Below, in pieces: positions 50,495-59,779 of a stretch of DNA of 64,000 nt. Source of the stretch: an uncultured Candidatus Saccharibacteria bacterium (GTDB taxonomy: Bacteria; Patescibacteriota; Saccharimonadia; Saccharimonadales; Saccharimonadaceae). The notes beneath the pieces are model-generated. The model did not search any database, had not been told where the DNA came from, and saw nothing but the letters and a program-made list of their open reading frames with translations. Position numbers and translations under genes: made by a program. The stretch covers positions 1 through 64,000 of the forward strand of contig CAMKOB010000003.1 of NCBI GenBank assembly GCA_946414345.1, in the 5' to 3' direction. Numbering within the stretch: position 1 is the stretch's first letter; each line of letters begins with the position of its first letter.

Positions 50495-50755
50495 ATGAAA
50501 AACTCAGATAATAAAACCAGAAAAGACCCCTTCAACGATGCTGAAAAGCTTCTCAAGCTTCACGCCAAAGGCCTTGGCATTCCGGCTGGTGCCGCTGAAG
50601 ATTTCATCAAACGCTCCATCGCTGCAGCAAAAAAAGCCCTCAAAAGCAAGACCATCATCACCGACGCCGACCTCACTCGAGCCATTTCAAAGGAATTAAA
50701 AAAATACAATTCCGATTTAGCTTATATTTATAAAAACTATGATATAATTATTTAA
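50495..50755 (+). CDS. small protein resembling a stand-alone ATP-cone domain
   Basis: DPFNDAEKLLKLHAKGLGIPAGAAEDFIKRSIAAAKKALKSKTIITDADLTRAISKELKKYNSDLAYIYKNYD resembles the ATP-cone helical part. Confidence 0.5.
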   Translation: MKNSDNKTRKDPFNDAEKLLKLHAKGLGIPAGAAEDFIKRSIAAAKKALKSKTIITDADLTRAISKELKKYNSDLAYIYKNYDIII

Positions 50756-50758
50756 AAG

Positions 50759-52138
50759 ATGAAAATGATGGGCAAAAAATACAATTTCGACTATATTATT
50801 ATTGGTAGTGGACCAGCAGGTAGCACTGCGGCTCTTAATTTAGCAAGAACAAAAAAGAAGGTCGCCTTAATCGAAGGCAATGCTTTTGGTGGCAGCAATC
50901 TTAATACGAGAGATATTCCTTATGCTGTTGGACTTGATTTTTCACACACCTTTGCAAAACTCGCCAACTACCCCGAAATCAATCGTCAAAACCTTCATTT
51001 TAATTTTCCGTCAGTCGTTTCCCGCCAAGACAACGCCATCTCCACCCTAGATAATATCGGCACTCGCCTCTACAAATCCGCTGGCGTCACTTGTATTAGC
51101 GGCTATGCTCATTTCCTAGACAATCACACAGTCGCCGTCGGCAATAAACAATACACTGCCAAAACATTTATTTTAGCTACCGGCTCACATTTAAAAACAA
51201 GCGAAATTGCCGGCCTTGACTCTGTCGATTACCTCACACCCGAATCCGCCATTAAAACACGGCGCCTACCAAAAGTAGTTTTCATTGTTGGTGGCGGCCC
51301 ATCCGGCTGTGAAATCGCCGAATACTATGCGGAACTCGGCGTTAAAGTTCTTATCATGGAACTAAAGGATCGTTTGCTTCCACGCGAAGACATCGAAGCT
51401 GGCGCCACAATCAAAAGTTATCTCGAAAACGAACTCGGCGTCATGGTGGTACTCAACTCCAAAGTCATTGCAATCGAGCCGAATAATACTACCAAGCGCG
51501 TCGTATTCACTACTGGTGGACACGAAAAAATGGTCACCGTCGATTGTGTTATCGTTGCAACTGGTTCCGAGCCAACTACAAATTACGGTCTAGAAAACGC
51601 TGGTGTCAAATACAAGCGCGCCGGTATACCGGTTAACCATCTCCTTCAAACTTCCGCCAAAAACATCTATGCCATTGGCGATTGTCTTGGCAAAGGCTCT
51701 TCTACTGAACGTGCCGAATATGAAGCCTCCGTCCTTGCCGCAAATCTTACCAGTCGTTCCAAAAATCTCCTAAATTATGTCGGCTTCATCCGTAAAGTCA
51801 ACACATACCCAGAAGTTGCGACCGTCGGTCTCAATGAAGTAGATTTAATAAAACGCGACCGTAAATATAAGAAATCCATTGTTCTATTGAAAGATCTTCC
51901 AGCCAGCGTCATCGAACGCTCAAGCTATGGATTTGTTAAAATTCTCGCCGACAACCGTAGCGACCGTATTCTCGGCGCCACCATCGTTGCGCCAAATGCC
52001 GTTTATCTAGCAGAAGAAATTTCAATCGCACTTCGCCATCGCCTCACCGCATTAACCCTCGCCAGCACCCCACACGCCGCCAACACTTTTAATTATGCGG
52101 TTAAACTTGCTGCCAGAAATCTCATTAGCAAAAAATAA
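50759..52138 (+). CDS. pyridine nucleotide-disulfide oxidoreductase-like flavoprotein lacking the CxxxxC active site
   Basis: YIIIGSGPAGSTAALNLARTKKKVALIE; GGSNLNTRDIP in place of GGTCLNxGCIP; FIVGGGPSGCEIAEYYAELGVKVLIMEL; YAIGDC. Confidence 0.88.
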   Translation: MKMMGKKYNFDYIIIGSGPAGSTAALNLARTKKKVALIEGNAFGGSNLNTRDIPYAVGLDFSHTFAKLANYPEINRQNLHFNFPSVVSRQDNAISTLDNIGTRLYKSAGVTCISGYAHFLDNHTVAVGNKQYTAKTFILATGSHLKTSEIAGLDSVDYLTPESAIKTRRLPKVVFIVGGGPSGCEIAEYYAELGVKVLIMELKDRLLPREDIEAGATIKSYLENELGVMVVLNSKVIAIEPNNTTKRVVFTTGGHEKMVTVDCVIVATGSEPTTNYGLENAGVKYKRAGIPVNHLLQTSAKNIYAIGDCLGKGSSTERAEYEASVLAANLTSRSKNLLNYVGFIRKVNTYPEVATVGLNEVDLIKRDRKYKKSIVLLKDLPASVIERSSYGFVKILADNRSDRILGATIVAPNAVYLAEEISIALRHRLTALTLASTPHAANTFNYAVKLAARNLISKK

Positions 52139-52198
52139 GTATTGACATATTATTTTAATTAGAGTATAATACAAGCATACCATTCGGTTGTTGTATAT

Positions 52199-52275
52199 CG
52201 CGGGGTAGAGCAGCCTGGTAGCTCGTTTGGCTCATAACCAAAAGGTCGTTCGTTCAAATCGAACCCCCGCCACCA
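52199..52275 (+). tRNA. initiator tRNA-fMet (CAU)
   Basis: CGCGGGGTAGAGCAGCCTGGTAGCTCGTTTGGCTCATAACCAAAAGGTCGTTCGTTCAAATCGAACCCCCGCCACCA; C1-C72 mismatch, CAT anticodon. Confidence 0.95.
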
Positions 52276-52298
52276 AGTTCTTGAAGGTGCGAATTCAA

Positions 52299-52344
52299 GG
52301 AAAAAATCTGCCTAGGTTACCCCCCTAACCCAGGCAGATTTTTT
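52299..52344. terminator. bidirectional rho-independent terminator
   Basis: aaaaaatctgcctaggttacccccctaacccaggcagatttttt. Confidence 0.85.
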
Positions 52345-52352
52345 ATAACCCA

Positions 52353-53735
52353 TTACAAGTCTTCGTATTTCCTATTATGCTCGTATTCCACTTCAAAACT
52401 TTTCACTAGTTCAACGGCATTCTTACCGTCAATGTTCAAGACCTGCAATGCATAGTAGATAAATGGGAAAGCTACATCCATCGACTCAAATCGCGTCTCT
52501 ACCCTACGAAACAAATCATTTGCCCGCCCTGTCGAATCAATATTAATCTGAACTCCACGAGTATAAGCTGTATTTTCGATCACCTCTCCCCCCACCTCAT
52601 TCACCGTAGCCTCGCACAACTCATTGGTATCATCACACAGGAATTCCATTACAAAATCCGTATCCGGTTCACCATATGGTAGAGCTACTAAGAATAAGAA
52701 AGTGTCATTTACTCTTTTTTCTGTTTTGCCAATCGGATTCGGCAACTCAATTGTTACCTCACACAAAGGGTTTGCGTCCTCCCTACACTTCACCGCATAA
52801 GGTTTGATGCTGATTTGTTGGCTATTTGTTTTGGCAACTTGGCTAGCTGAAATAATATTCTTTTCAGCTGTCGCATCATAAACACCCTCATAAGTACCAT
52901 CCCCCTCCTTCCCCAAAGTTTCGTCTTCTGTTGGTACCAAGAAAAGTGTGGCTCTATCGGTCCTGTCACCCCTCGATAAACTATTAACCTCATCCATCGT
53001 ATAATCACTAGAAGTTTGTACCATTTGAATCTGAACCGTAGGTGGCGTTGGCGGCTGAGAAATCGACGCAACAGACTGATCAATCGACGCAGCGGGGGCA
53101 GGCTGAAAAGTAACGCGATTCTTCCCATCAACAGTACTAAAATTCGTAAAGTTAGTAGTTTGTCCCTCTTTCACCGAATACCATCCAAATTTCACCTTCT
53201 TGATGTCTGCCGCATTTGCTTTATCAAGTGAAACCCTTACCAATCGATAATTAGAAGTCGAAGACAGATTTGCCTTATAATCCCTTAATACGGTACTAAT
53301 TTTTACACACGTATATGCTTGATTTAAATCGCTCGTTTTCCCGCTACCATCAGTAGATGTCGTGTCGCTAACCAATACTTCACCGCTTTCATAATCTGGA
53401 ATCCTACCAATCATATGAGCCACCATGTCACAATCCGCATTATCCGGCAACATCCACCACAGTATTTCCTCACAAGTTACTGCACCATCACCATCAGGTT
53501 CTCTTGGCGTTATTCCGGCCTTCTGTAAGCACCTCTGATAATTGGCAAAAGCTAATTTCGCATCTTCAACTCCAGCCAACGCAGCATCATATGCTGACTG
53601 CGACAAATCATCATTACTGGCCCTTGTTACCGCCGAAATAATTACAGTTGCAAAACTCGCTGCAATAATCACCAATATTAAAGTCGAAAACGACACAATA
53701 TAGAACGAAGCAGCACCTTTTCTAAACCTTTTCAT
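52353..53735 (-). CDS. type IV pilus-associated (PilX-like) protein
   Basis: N-terminal hydrophobic helix KGAASFYIVSFSTLILVIIAASFATVIISAV, clustered with two prepilins. Confidence 0.6.
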   Translation of the reverse strand: MKRFRKGAASFYIVSFSTLILVIIAASFATVIISAVTRASNDDLSQSAYDAALAGVEDAKLAFANYQRCLQKAGITPREPDGDGAVTCEEILWWMLPDNADCDMVAHMIGRIPDYESGEVLVSDTTSTDGSGKTSDLNQAYTCVKISTVLRDYKANLSSTSNYRLVRVSLDKANAADIKKVKFGWYSVKEGQTTNFTNFSTVDGKNRVTFQPAPAASIDQSVASISQPPTPPTVQIQMVQTSSDYTMDEVNSLSRGDRTDRATLFLVPTEDETLGKEGDGTYEGVYDATAEKNIISASQVAKTNSQQISIKPYAVKCREDANPLCEVTIELPNPIGKTEKRVNDTFLFLVALPYGEPDTDFVMEFLCDDTNELCEATVNEVGGEVIENTAYTRGVQINIDSTGRANDLFRRVETRFESMDVAFPFIYYALQVLNIDGKNAVELVKSFEVEYEHNRKYEDL

Positions 53736-53737
53736 TG

Positions 53738-54796
53738 TTATTCTCCGCCTGCCTGCATGGCAAAATTAAATTTATTAATAGCACAATAATCAAAATTTTC
53801 AAATTCATTTTCATAATCAGCCGGCGTCTTACAAGATTTACCACTCTCCATTATATTTACACCACCTCTAACAGTCCCAAGAATAAATGAAACCGAGTAC
53901 AACATATTTCTTTGCGACGTGCTTTCTGATGGTCGCGCCACATATAAATCAAACAGGGCCAAATCATTATCCTTATTAGTCATTATTAAATCCTCTGGTC
54001 TATTACTACTGTCCATCACGCCAAGACCAGTAATGTCAAAAACATTCCCAATGCCACCATACATTGCATCAAAATCTGCCTGACTAATATATTTATGTAT
54101 TTTTCCATCGAAATCGTCAATTCCTCCACTACCGCGTGACATGCTCCTGCACACCGCACGACTAGTATCACGCATTTTTAGAAGCCGAAACGGCTTAGCA
54201 TCCTCACCGTCCCAACCAATTGTCTGATCACCATTTGGCTTGTAATCTGAATCCTTAACCAGACTCCCTACTACGCGTATTATCCTTGTTGTTTTGCCCG
54301 TATTCTCAGTATAATATAATCTCGCCCACTTCTTATTAGTTTTTTCTGGAAAAGACGCTCCCTCCATGTCGTAATACCCCGAATTCCAAATATAAGAAAA
54401 AGTACCAGTACAAAAAGCACCATAAATTGGCACATCATAATAAGTCTTAACTTCCGCCCCCTCCTTTAACTCCACCGTCGACCTCTTTACTAACGTCACA
54501 AAGCTATAGGCCCCATCTTTTTTACAATCTTCTCTGGCTTCATATTCACTATTTTTGTTATAATAACGAGCACAAAACTCGGATACCGCCTGCGCCGAGG
54601 AGTTTGTCACCGCAAGCCGCATATCATCTACAATTTCCATACCAGTTGAATTAACTTGGGTTAAGGTAAGCCCTCTACGATATGATGCAACTGTATCGGA
54701 AATAATCAAAACTACAGATACCGACAAAATTCCAACAAACGCCATCGACAGTGCAAGCTCCACTAAAGTAAAACCTTCACGAAAAGACTTCTTCAT
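53738..54796 (-). CDS. prepilin-type N-terminal cleavage/methylation domain protein (PilW-like)
   Basis: KSFREGFTLVELALSMAFVGILSVSVVLII class III signal. Confidence 0.85.
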   Translation of the reverse strand: MKKSFREGFTLVELALSMAFVGILSVSVVLIISDTVASYRRGLTLTQVNSTGMEIVDDMRLAVTNSSAQAVSEFCARYYNKNSEYEAREDCKKDGAYSFVTLVKRSTVELKEGAEVKTYYDVPIYGAFCTGTFSYIWNSGYYDMEGASFPEKTNKKWARLYYTENTGKTTRIIRVVGSLVKDSDYKPNGDQTIGWDGEDAKPFRLLKMRDTSRAVCRSMSRGSGGIDDFDGKIHKYISQADFDAMYGGIGNVFDITGLGVMDSSNRPEDLIMTNKDNDLALFDLYVARPSESTSQRNMLYSVSFILGTVRGGVNIMESGKSCKTPADYENEFENFDYCAINKFNFAMQAGGE

Positions 54797-54814
54797 AATC
54801 TTATTATACCATAA

Positions 54815-55687
54815 TCAATTTGAAAAGCGGCACTTATTTCCAATTTGTTCATCCTCCACAACCTCGTTCAAATCCAAATCAATCACCGCTACCCCAGAAC
54901 CATTTCTTAAATTCTTTGTCAACCTGATATCACGTCGAATTTCACTAGGCTTTTCCGCTCCAGCTGGGTTAATGCAAAAATCTATTTGCTTGGCAACAAA
55001 GCTATTTAGCCTTGAAGAAAGCAGATTTTCTGCGTTCTCAAAATTTCCCTCACTATTAGCCTTGGCTAGCGTACTATTTACATTAATTACTACATTATTA
55101 GCAAATAAAGTGTTTATTGTCCCAGACTGCGGGTGACGTACTATCAATATCGAGCCTTTAAATAAATTGCCTGCCGGATTCGTAATGTCCTTCTGTGCAG
55201 TAGTTTCAAGTGATGCCCCCCATCTCAAAACATAGCTTCGCGCTTCACCGGCTGGCCCCATCTCAATTGTATGTCCCGATTCATCCATCTTTGTCACCAC
55301 TGCGACATTAACGTGTAAACCCTCTAGAACCTTAGTTACAGAACCACTACCAGCATTATCTGCTGCCCCCACCACATCATACACATGTATCCTCTGCTCC
55401 AAACGATTACTACCAAGACTAACACCATCAAGACCATAAGTTTCACCAATAGTTATCAATTTTCCATAAATCGCCACATCGGCTCTTCCCTCACCAATAC
55501 TTTGTGGATTCGAAACCTCCGAGTAAACACTCTTTAATAATTCTACAAAGTTTTGCACCGAGTCCGTAAATCTTTGCTGCGCAATTGAATTATTTGTCCC
55601 CACGATAATTCCCACGAAAAGCAGCGAAGTAATCGCCAAAAAAAGCATTATTTCAATTAGCGTAAAACCTTTCCGCTTGTGTTTCAT
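54815..55687 (-). CDS. prepilin-type N-terminal cleavage/methylation domain protein
   Basis: KHKRKGFTLIEIMLFLAITSLLFVGIIVG class III signal. Confidence 0.87.
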   Translation of the reverse strand: MKHKRKGFTLIEIMLFLAITSLLFVGIIVGTNNSIAQQRFTDSVQNFVELLKSVYSEVSNPQSIGEGRADVAIYGKLITIGETYGLDGVSLGSNRLEQRIHVYDVVGAADNAGSGSVTKVLEGLHVNVAVVTKMDESGHTIEMGPAGEARSYVLRWGASLETTAQKDITNPAGNLFKGSILIVRHPQSGTINTLFANNVVINVNSTLAKANSEGNFENAENLLSSRLNSFVAKQIDFCINPAGAEKPSEIRRDIRLTKNLRNGSGVAVIDLDLNEVVEDEQIGNKCRFSN

Positions 55688-55701
55688 AAAACTATTATAT
55701 C

Positions 55702-55736
55702 ACAAAAAAGAGACGCTAAACAGCGTCTCTTTCTTT
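55702..55736. terminator. rho-independent terminator
   Basis: aaaaaagagacgctaaacagcgtctctttctttt. Confidence 0.8.
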
Positions 55737-55746
55737 TATATAGCTA

Positions 55747-55950
55747 TTATTTCTTCTTAAGAGTTAAGAAACCGTTGCGTGGATTTTCGCAAACCATGCG
55801 ATCTGCTGGAAGATCACAAGGAGTACCCTTGCCACCTTTTGCATCCTTAGTAAAGAAATAGATTGTCTGTGGTTTACCACCGCGTAGGGTAACTTCTGAT
55901 TTATGTAGGTAGTATTTCACTCCCTTGCCGTTAGTATGTTCGTAAGCCAT
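55747..55950 (-). CDS. small hypothetical protein (67 aa)
   Basis: ORF with SD (aaggaggaagcttacATG) and its own terminator. Confidence 0.7.
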   Translation of the reverse strand: MAYEHTNGKGVKYYLHKSEVTLRGGKPQTIYFFTKDAKGGKGTPCDLPADRMVCENPRNGFLTLKKK

Positions 55951-56106
55951 GTAAGCTTCCTCCTTAAGTATTATTATAATTATATCTTATGGCCCCAAAC
56001 ATAAAATGTCAAGGGGTATTTTCTAATTTTTTTCCACATTTAGCCTATAACGCTTATAGTATAAGATGTACTTTCGGGAAAAACTCTATTATTTTTTACA
56101 ACAAAA

Positions 56107-56856
56107 CTACACAAATATCAGTGCCAACCTAAGCACTATCCATATGATAATTCGCACTATAATTACAATAATCACTGCCAACGTAATCAATAGCAAAAAT
56201 CCAGTCAGCGTTGGCGCCCATATCGGTGAAGCATAGTTTCGTCGGTATAGTTCCGTTGAAGGCAAGGCTGCAATTATTTTGTCTTGTATCTCTCCCGCCG
56301 ATGGGTATTTCGCAATTTCATCTAGCATACAATTAATATATCCTGCCGAATCCCAATTCCACCCATTTGCAATTGCCGCCGCCCGACAAACTTCGCCAGC
56401 CTGTCCGTAAATATTTCCGTTAGGATTTCCGTCACCTGTGAGCTTCGTCTCTGCCTCTCTTAATGCTTTATTCGCAGCCCGGATATATTGATGTTCCAAA
56501 TAAAACGGCCCAGTGCCAAAAGTAATTCTCTGTGCACCATTATCGTCAACGATGTTAATCACAATACTAGAGAATACAAATTCCTTTAAGTTAGCCAGAG
56601 TCTCAGCTAGCTTAGCTTCGCTCTCGACAGCCTGCTCTTCGCTCACCGCCGCGCCAAGCTCCACATCGGCATTGAGTACACCATCTCTAAGTTCCGACAT
56701 ACGAATATGATCATTTCTAAGCAATGTGGCATCTACAGCCAAAAGTGCAACAAGTAGCAAAAGCAACATCCAGTTTTTAAGCTTGATTTTCCACTTACGT
56801 TTCCTGACTAGTTCTTTAATCTTGCCACCCAGTTTCATAATAATACCCTTTTTCAT
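56107..56856 (-). CDS. membrane protein with N- and C-terminal TM segments
   Basis: WKIKLKNWMLLLLLVALLAVDATLL and C-terminal long hydrophobic stretch; start uncertain (MKKGIIMKLGG region). Confidence 0.6.
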   Translation of the reverse strand: MKKGIIMKLGGKIKELVRKRKWKIKLKNWMLLLLLVALLAVDATLLRNDHIRMSELRDGVLNADVELGAAVSEEQAVESEAKLAETLANLKEFVFSSIVINIVDDNGAQRITFGTGPFYLEHQYIRAANKALREAETKLTGDGNPNGNIYGQAGEVCRAAAIANGWNWDSAGYINCMLDEIAKYPSAGEIQDKIIAALPSTELYRRNYASPIWAPTLTGFLLLITLAVIIVIIVRIIIWIVLRLALIFV

Positions 56857-56921
56857 GGTAGAGCTTCCTTGCTCGCTAAGCTCGCAAGACTGCTCTTCCA
56901 CTAAGCTCCGCAGGAGCTTAG

Positions 56922-56998
56922 TGGTCGGGGTACTTGGATTCGAACCAAGGACACTGCGTGTATAAGACGCATGCTCTAACCAGCTGAGCTATACCCCG
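56922..56998 (-). tRNA. tRNA with anticodon UAU (predicted tRNA-Ile reading AUA)
   Basis: CGGGGTATAGCTCAGCTGGTTAGAGCATGCGTCTTATACACGCAGTGTCCTTGGTTCGAATCCAAGTACCCCGACCA; all four stems pair, loop CT-TAT-AC, encoded CCA. Confidence 0.88.
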
Positions 56999-57049
56999 CT
57001 CCCATTATTATAACATATTTTTTAGGGAAACTATGCTATAATAATAACC

Positions 57050-57487
57050 ATGAGCGGAGTGGCAAACAAATTACGACAGTTAAAGTACAAAATCAAACAT
57101 GACTACCTAGCCATCGAAAACGTCGTCCTAGTCATAGCAGTAGTAATGTGCCTTGTTTGGACTTTTCAGTCTATCGAAGCCATGACTCGCAACTGGACGC
57201 TTACCGAACGCCTAAACACCGAACGCAAAAATCTTGAACTTCTTGAAATCGAAGTCGAAACCGCCGAACTCGAAAACATTTATCTCAAAACCGAAGAATA
57301 TCAAGAACTTGCCGCTCGCAAACTCCTAGACAGACAGCTCCCGGGCGAACAACTAGTAGTTCTACCAGAAAATTCCGAAGCCGCCAAAACAAAGCATCAG
57401 ACTACAAACACTACAATTATCACCAAAGAGCCTACCGATTATTCCAACTTCGAAAAGTGGCTCCACTACCTCTTTCCATCATATTAA
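57050..57487 (+). CDS. FtsL/DivIC-like septum formation protein (TM plus coiled coil)
   Basis: ENVVLVIAVVMCLVWTFQSIEAM TM followed by RLNTERKNLELLEIEVETAELENIYLKTEEYQELAARKLL coiled coil. Confidence 0.65.
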   Translation: MSGVANKLRQLKYKIKHDYLAIENVVLVIAVVMCLVWTFQSIEAMTRNWTLTERLNTERKNLELLEIEVETAELENIYLKTEEYQELAARKLLDRQLPGEQLVVLPENSEAAKTKHQTTNTTIITKEPTDYSNFEKWLHYLFPSY

Positions 57488-57957
57488 AGCTTGATTAACG
57501 AATGGGTAATTGCCGCCGCCAAAGCATCCGCCGCATCGTCTGGCTTCGGTTTTTTCTCCAATCCCAAATGCATCCGTACCATCTCTTCCATTTGCGGTTT
57601 TCCCGCCGACCCATATCCGGTTAATGTCTTTTTAATTTCGTTTGGTGTATATTCAAATACCGGAATCTTATGCTGCTCCGCCACCAACAACACTATCCCT
57701 CTCGCTTCTGCCACTGCAATCCCAGTTGTAATATTTTTTGAAAAAAACAACTTTTCAACCGAAACCACATCTGGTTGGCAAGTCTCAAATACTTCCATTA
57801 ATCCATCATATAATTCTAGCAATCGCGAAGGTAACGGTGCGCGAATTTTAGTTGTCACCACGCCAAAATCCACAGCTTTTGCATCCGCCCGCGAAGTTGT
57901 TTCAATCAAACCAAAACCACAGATACCAATCCCAGGATCAATCCCGAGTATCCGCAT
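57484..57957 (-). CDS. ruvC: crossover junction endodeoxyribonuclease RuvC
   Basis: MRILGIDPGIGICGFGLIE...VSVEKLFFSKNITTGIAVAEARGIVL...KPDDAADALAAAITH. Confidence 0.96.
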   Translation of the reverse strand: MRILGIDPGIGICGFGLIETTSRADAKAVDFGVVTTKIRAPLPSRLLELYDGLMEVFETCQPDVVSVEKLFFSKNITTGIAVAEARGIVLLVAEQHKIPVFEYTPNEIKKTLTGYGSAGKPQMEEMVRMHLGLEKKPKPDDAADALAAAITHSLIKL

Positions 57958-57959
57958 AA

Positions 57960-59759
57960 TTACTCTTCTTCTGGCAGAATTGCCAAGTGTGCTTCTTCAA
58001 GTTGTATCGCATCCACCTCAGACGGCGAATTCATCATAAGGTCTACGCCATTACCATTCTTCGGGAATGCTACAATATCGCGAATATTTTCCTGGTCTTC
58101 TAGTACCATAAAAATCCTGTCAAGCCCAGGTGCCGCTCCAGCATGTGGTGGTGCACCAAACTTAAACGCCGACAGCATTCCGCCGAATCTCGCTTCAACA
58201 TATTCATTATTGTAGCCTAAGATATTAAACACCTTATACATTACTTCTGGATTGTAATTTCGTACTGCACCAGATGCCACTTCATAGCCATTCATCACCA
58301 TATCATATTGATCTGCCACGATTGCAAGTTTTTGTTCAGTCGTCTCAGCCTCCTCTAGCGCTTTAAGACCACCTTTTGGCATCGAAAATGGATTATGCCC
58401 AAAATCTAACTTCTTTGTTTTTTCATCCCATTCATAAAATGGAAAATCCACCACCCACGTCAGCGCTACCTCAGATGATTTTTTAATGCCCATATGATCC
58501 GCAAAAGCAATCCTAAGTTGCCCCAAGACTTTATTTACAACTTCACGAGAATCGGCACCAAAGAATACTGCGTCACCAGTCTTGGCGTCACATTTCTTAC
58601 GTACACCAGCAATTTCCTCTTCACTCATAAACTTCAAAATCGGTGATTTTTCACCTTCATCTGTATATAATATATATGCAAGACCACCGGCGCCAAGTTT
58701 TCGAGCCTTTTCTGTAAATTCATCAATCTCACGTCGTGTCAATTTGGCACCATCCTTCACGCATAAAGCTTTCACACATGGTTGTTTAAATACCTTGAAA
58801 TCAGTTTTCGAGAATATATCCGTAAGTTCAACCAGTTCCATGCCATAACGCAAGTCCGGCTTATCCACACCATAAGTATCCATCGCTACCTGATAAGGAA
58901 TTCTTGGCACTGTCTCGCCCTTCGGAATGTATTCACGCGCTTTCTTAGAATTGCAAACTAACTTCTTGCCAGCAAATTCTGTCACTAATTTCTCATATAG
59001 TGGTTGAATTTCTTTTCGCACCACTTCACCGTCATTTACGAATGACATTTCAAAATCTAATTGATAAAAATCTCCATATAATCTATCCGCTCGCGGATCT
59101 TCATCACGAAAACACGGTGCAATCTGAAAATACTTTTCTACACCTCCTACCATTAAAAGCTGTTTAAACTGTTGTGGAGCTTGTGGTAGTGCATAAAATT
59201 TTCCAGGATGAAGACGTGAAGGTACCAAAAAATCCCTCGCTCCTTCCGGAGAAGAATTGGCAAGAATCGGCGTTGTTACTTCAGTAAAACCACGATTGTA
59301 CATATATTCTCTCACAAAGCGATAGTATTCACTTCGTCTTTTTAAAATATGTTGCATCTTTGGACGACGCAAATCCAAATAACGATATTTTAGCCTCAAT
59401 TCTTCAGAAGATTCTGCTCCGTCATCATGCGTGTTCACTGGCAAAGGCTCACTTCTGTTCAATAACTCTAATTCATTAACCACCAACTCAATCTTACCCG
59501 TTGCGATATTTGGATTCACAAGTTCTGGTGCACGTTCTCGCATCTTGCCACTAGCCTTCAAAACAAATTCATCACGCACCGACTCGGCCAATTTGAACGC
59601 CGCTTCATTTTCTGGTGTCACTACAAGCTGCACAATTCCCCTGCTATCACGTAAATCAATAAAGATCAGTCCGCCGTGATCGCGCCGCGAGTTCACCCAA
59701 CCCTCAACTTCAACTTCTTTGCCCAAAAATTTATTTAATTCGTCCGTCAAAATTCTCAT
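57960..59759 (-). CDS. aspS: aspartyl-tRNA synthetase
   Basis: EVEGWVNSRRDHGGLIFIDLRDSRGIVQLV...RYLDLRRPKMQHIL...APPHAGAAPGLDRIFMVL. Confidence 0.96.
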   Translation of the reverse strand: MRILTDELNKFLGKEVEVEGWVNSRRDHGGLIFIDLRDSRGIVQLVVTPENEAAFKLAESVRDEFVLKASGKMRERAPELVNPNIATGKIELVVNELELLNRSEPLPVNTHDDGAESSEELRLKYRYLDLRRPKMQHILKRRSEYYRFVREYMYNRGFTEVTTPILANSSPEGARDFLVPSRLHPGKFYALPQAPQQFKQLLMVGGVEKYFQIAPCFRDEDPRADRLYGDFYQLDFEMSFVNDGEVVRKEIQPLYEKLVTEFAGKKLVCNSKKAREYIPKGETVPRIPYQVAMDTYGVDKPDLRYGMELVELTDIFSKTDFKVFKQPCVKALCVKDGAKLTRREIDEFTEKARKLGAGGLAYILYTDEGEKSPILKFMSEEEIAGVRKKCDAKTGDAVFFGADSREVVNKVLGQLRIAFADHMGIKKSSEVALTWVVDFPFYEWDEKTKKLDFGHNPFSMPKGGLKALEEAETTEQKLAIVADQYDMVMNGYEVASGAVRNYNPEVMYKVFNILGYNNEYVEARFGGMLSAFKFGAPPHAGAAPGLDRIFMVLEDQENIRDIVAFPKNGNGVDLMMNSPSEVDAIQLEEAHLAILPEEE

Positions 59760-59779
59760 AGACACAATTATACCACATT

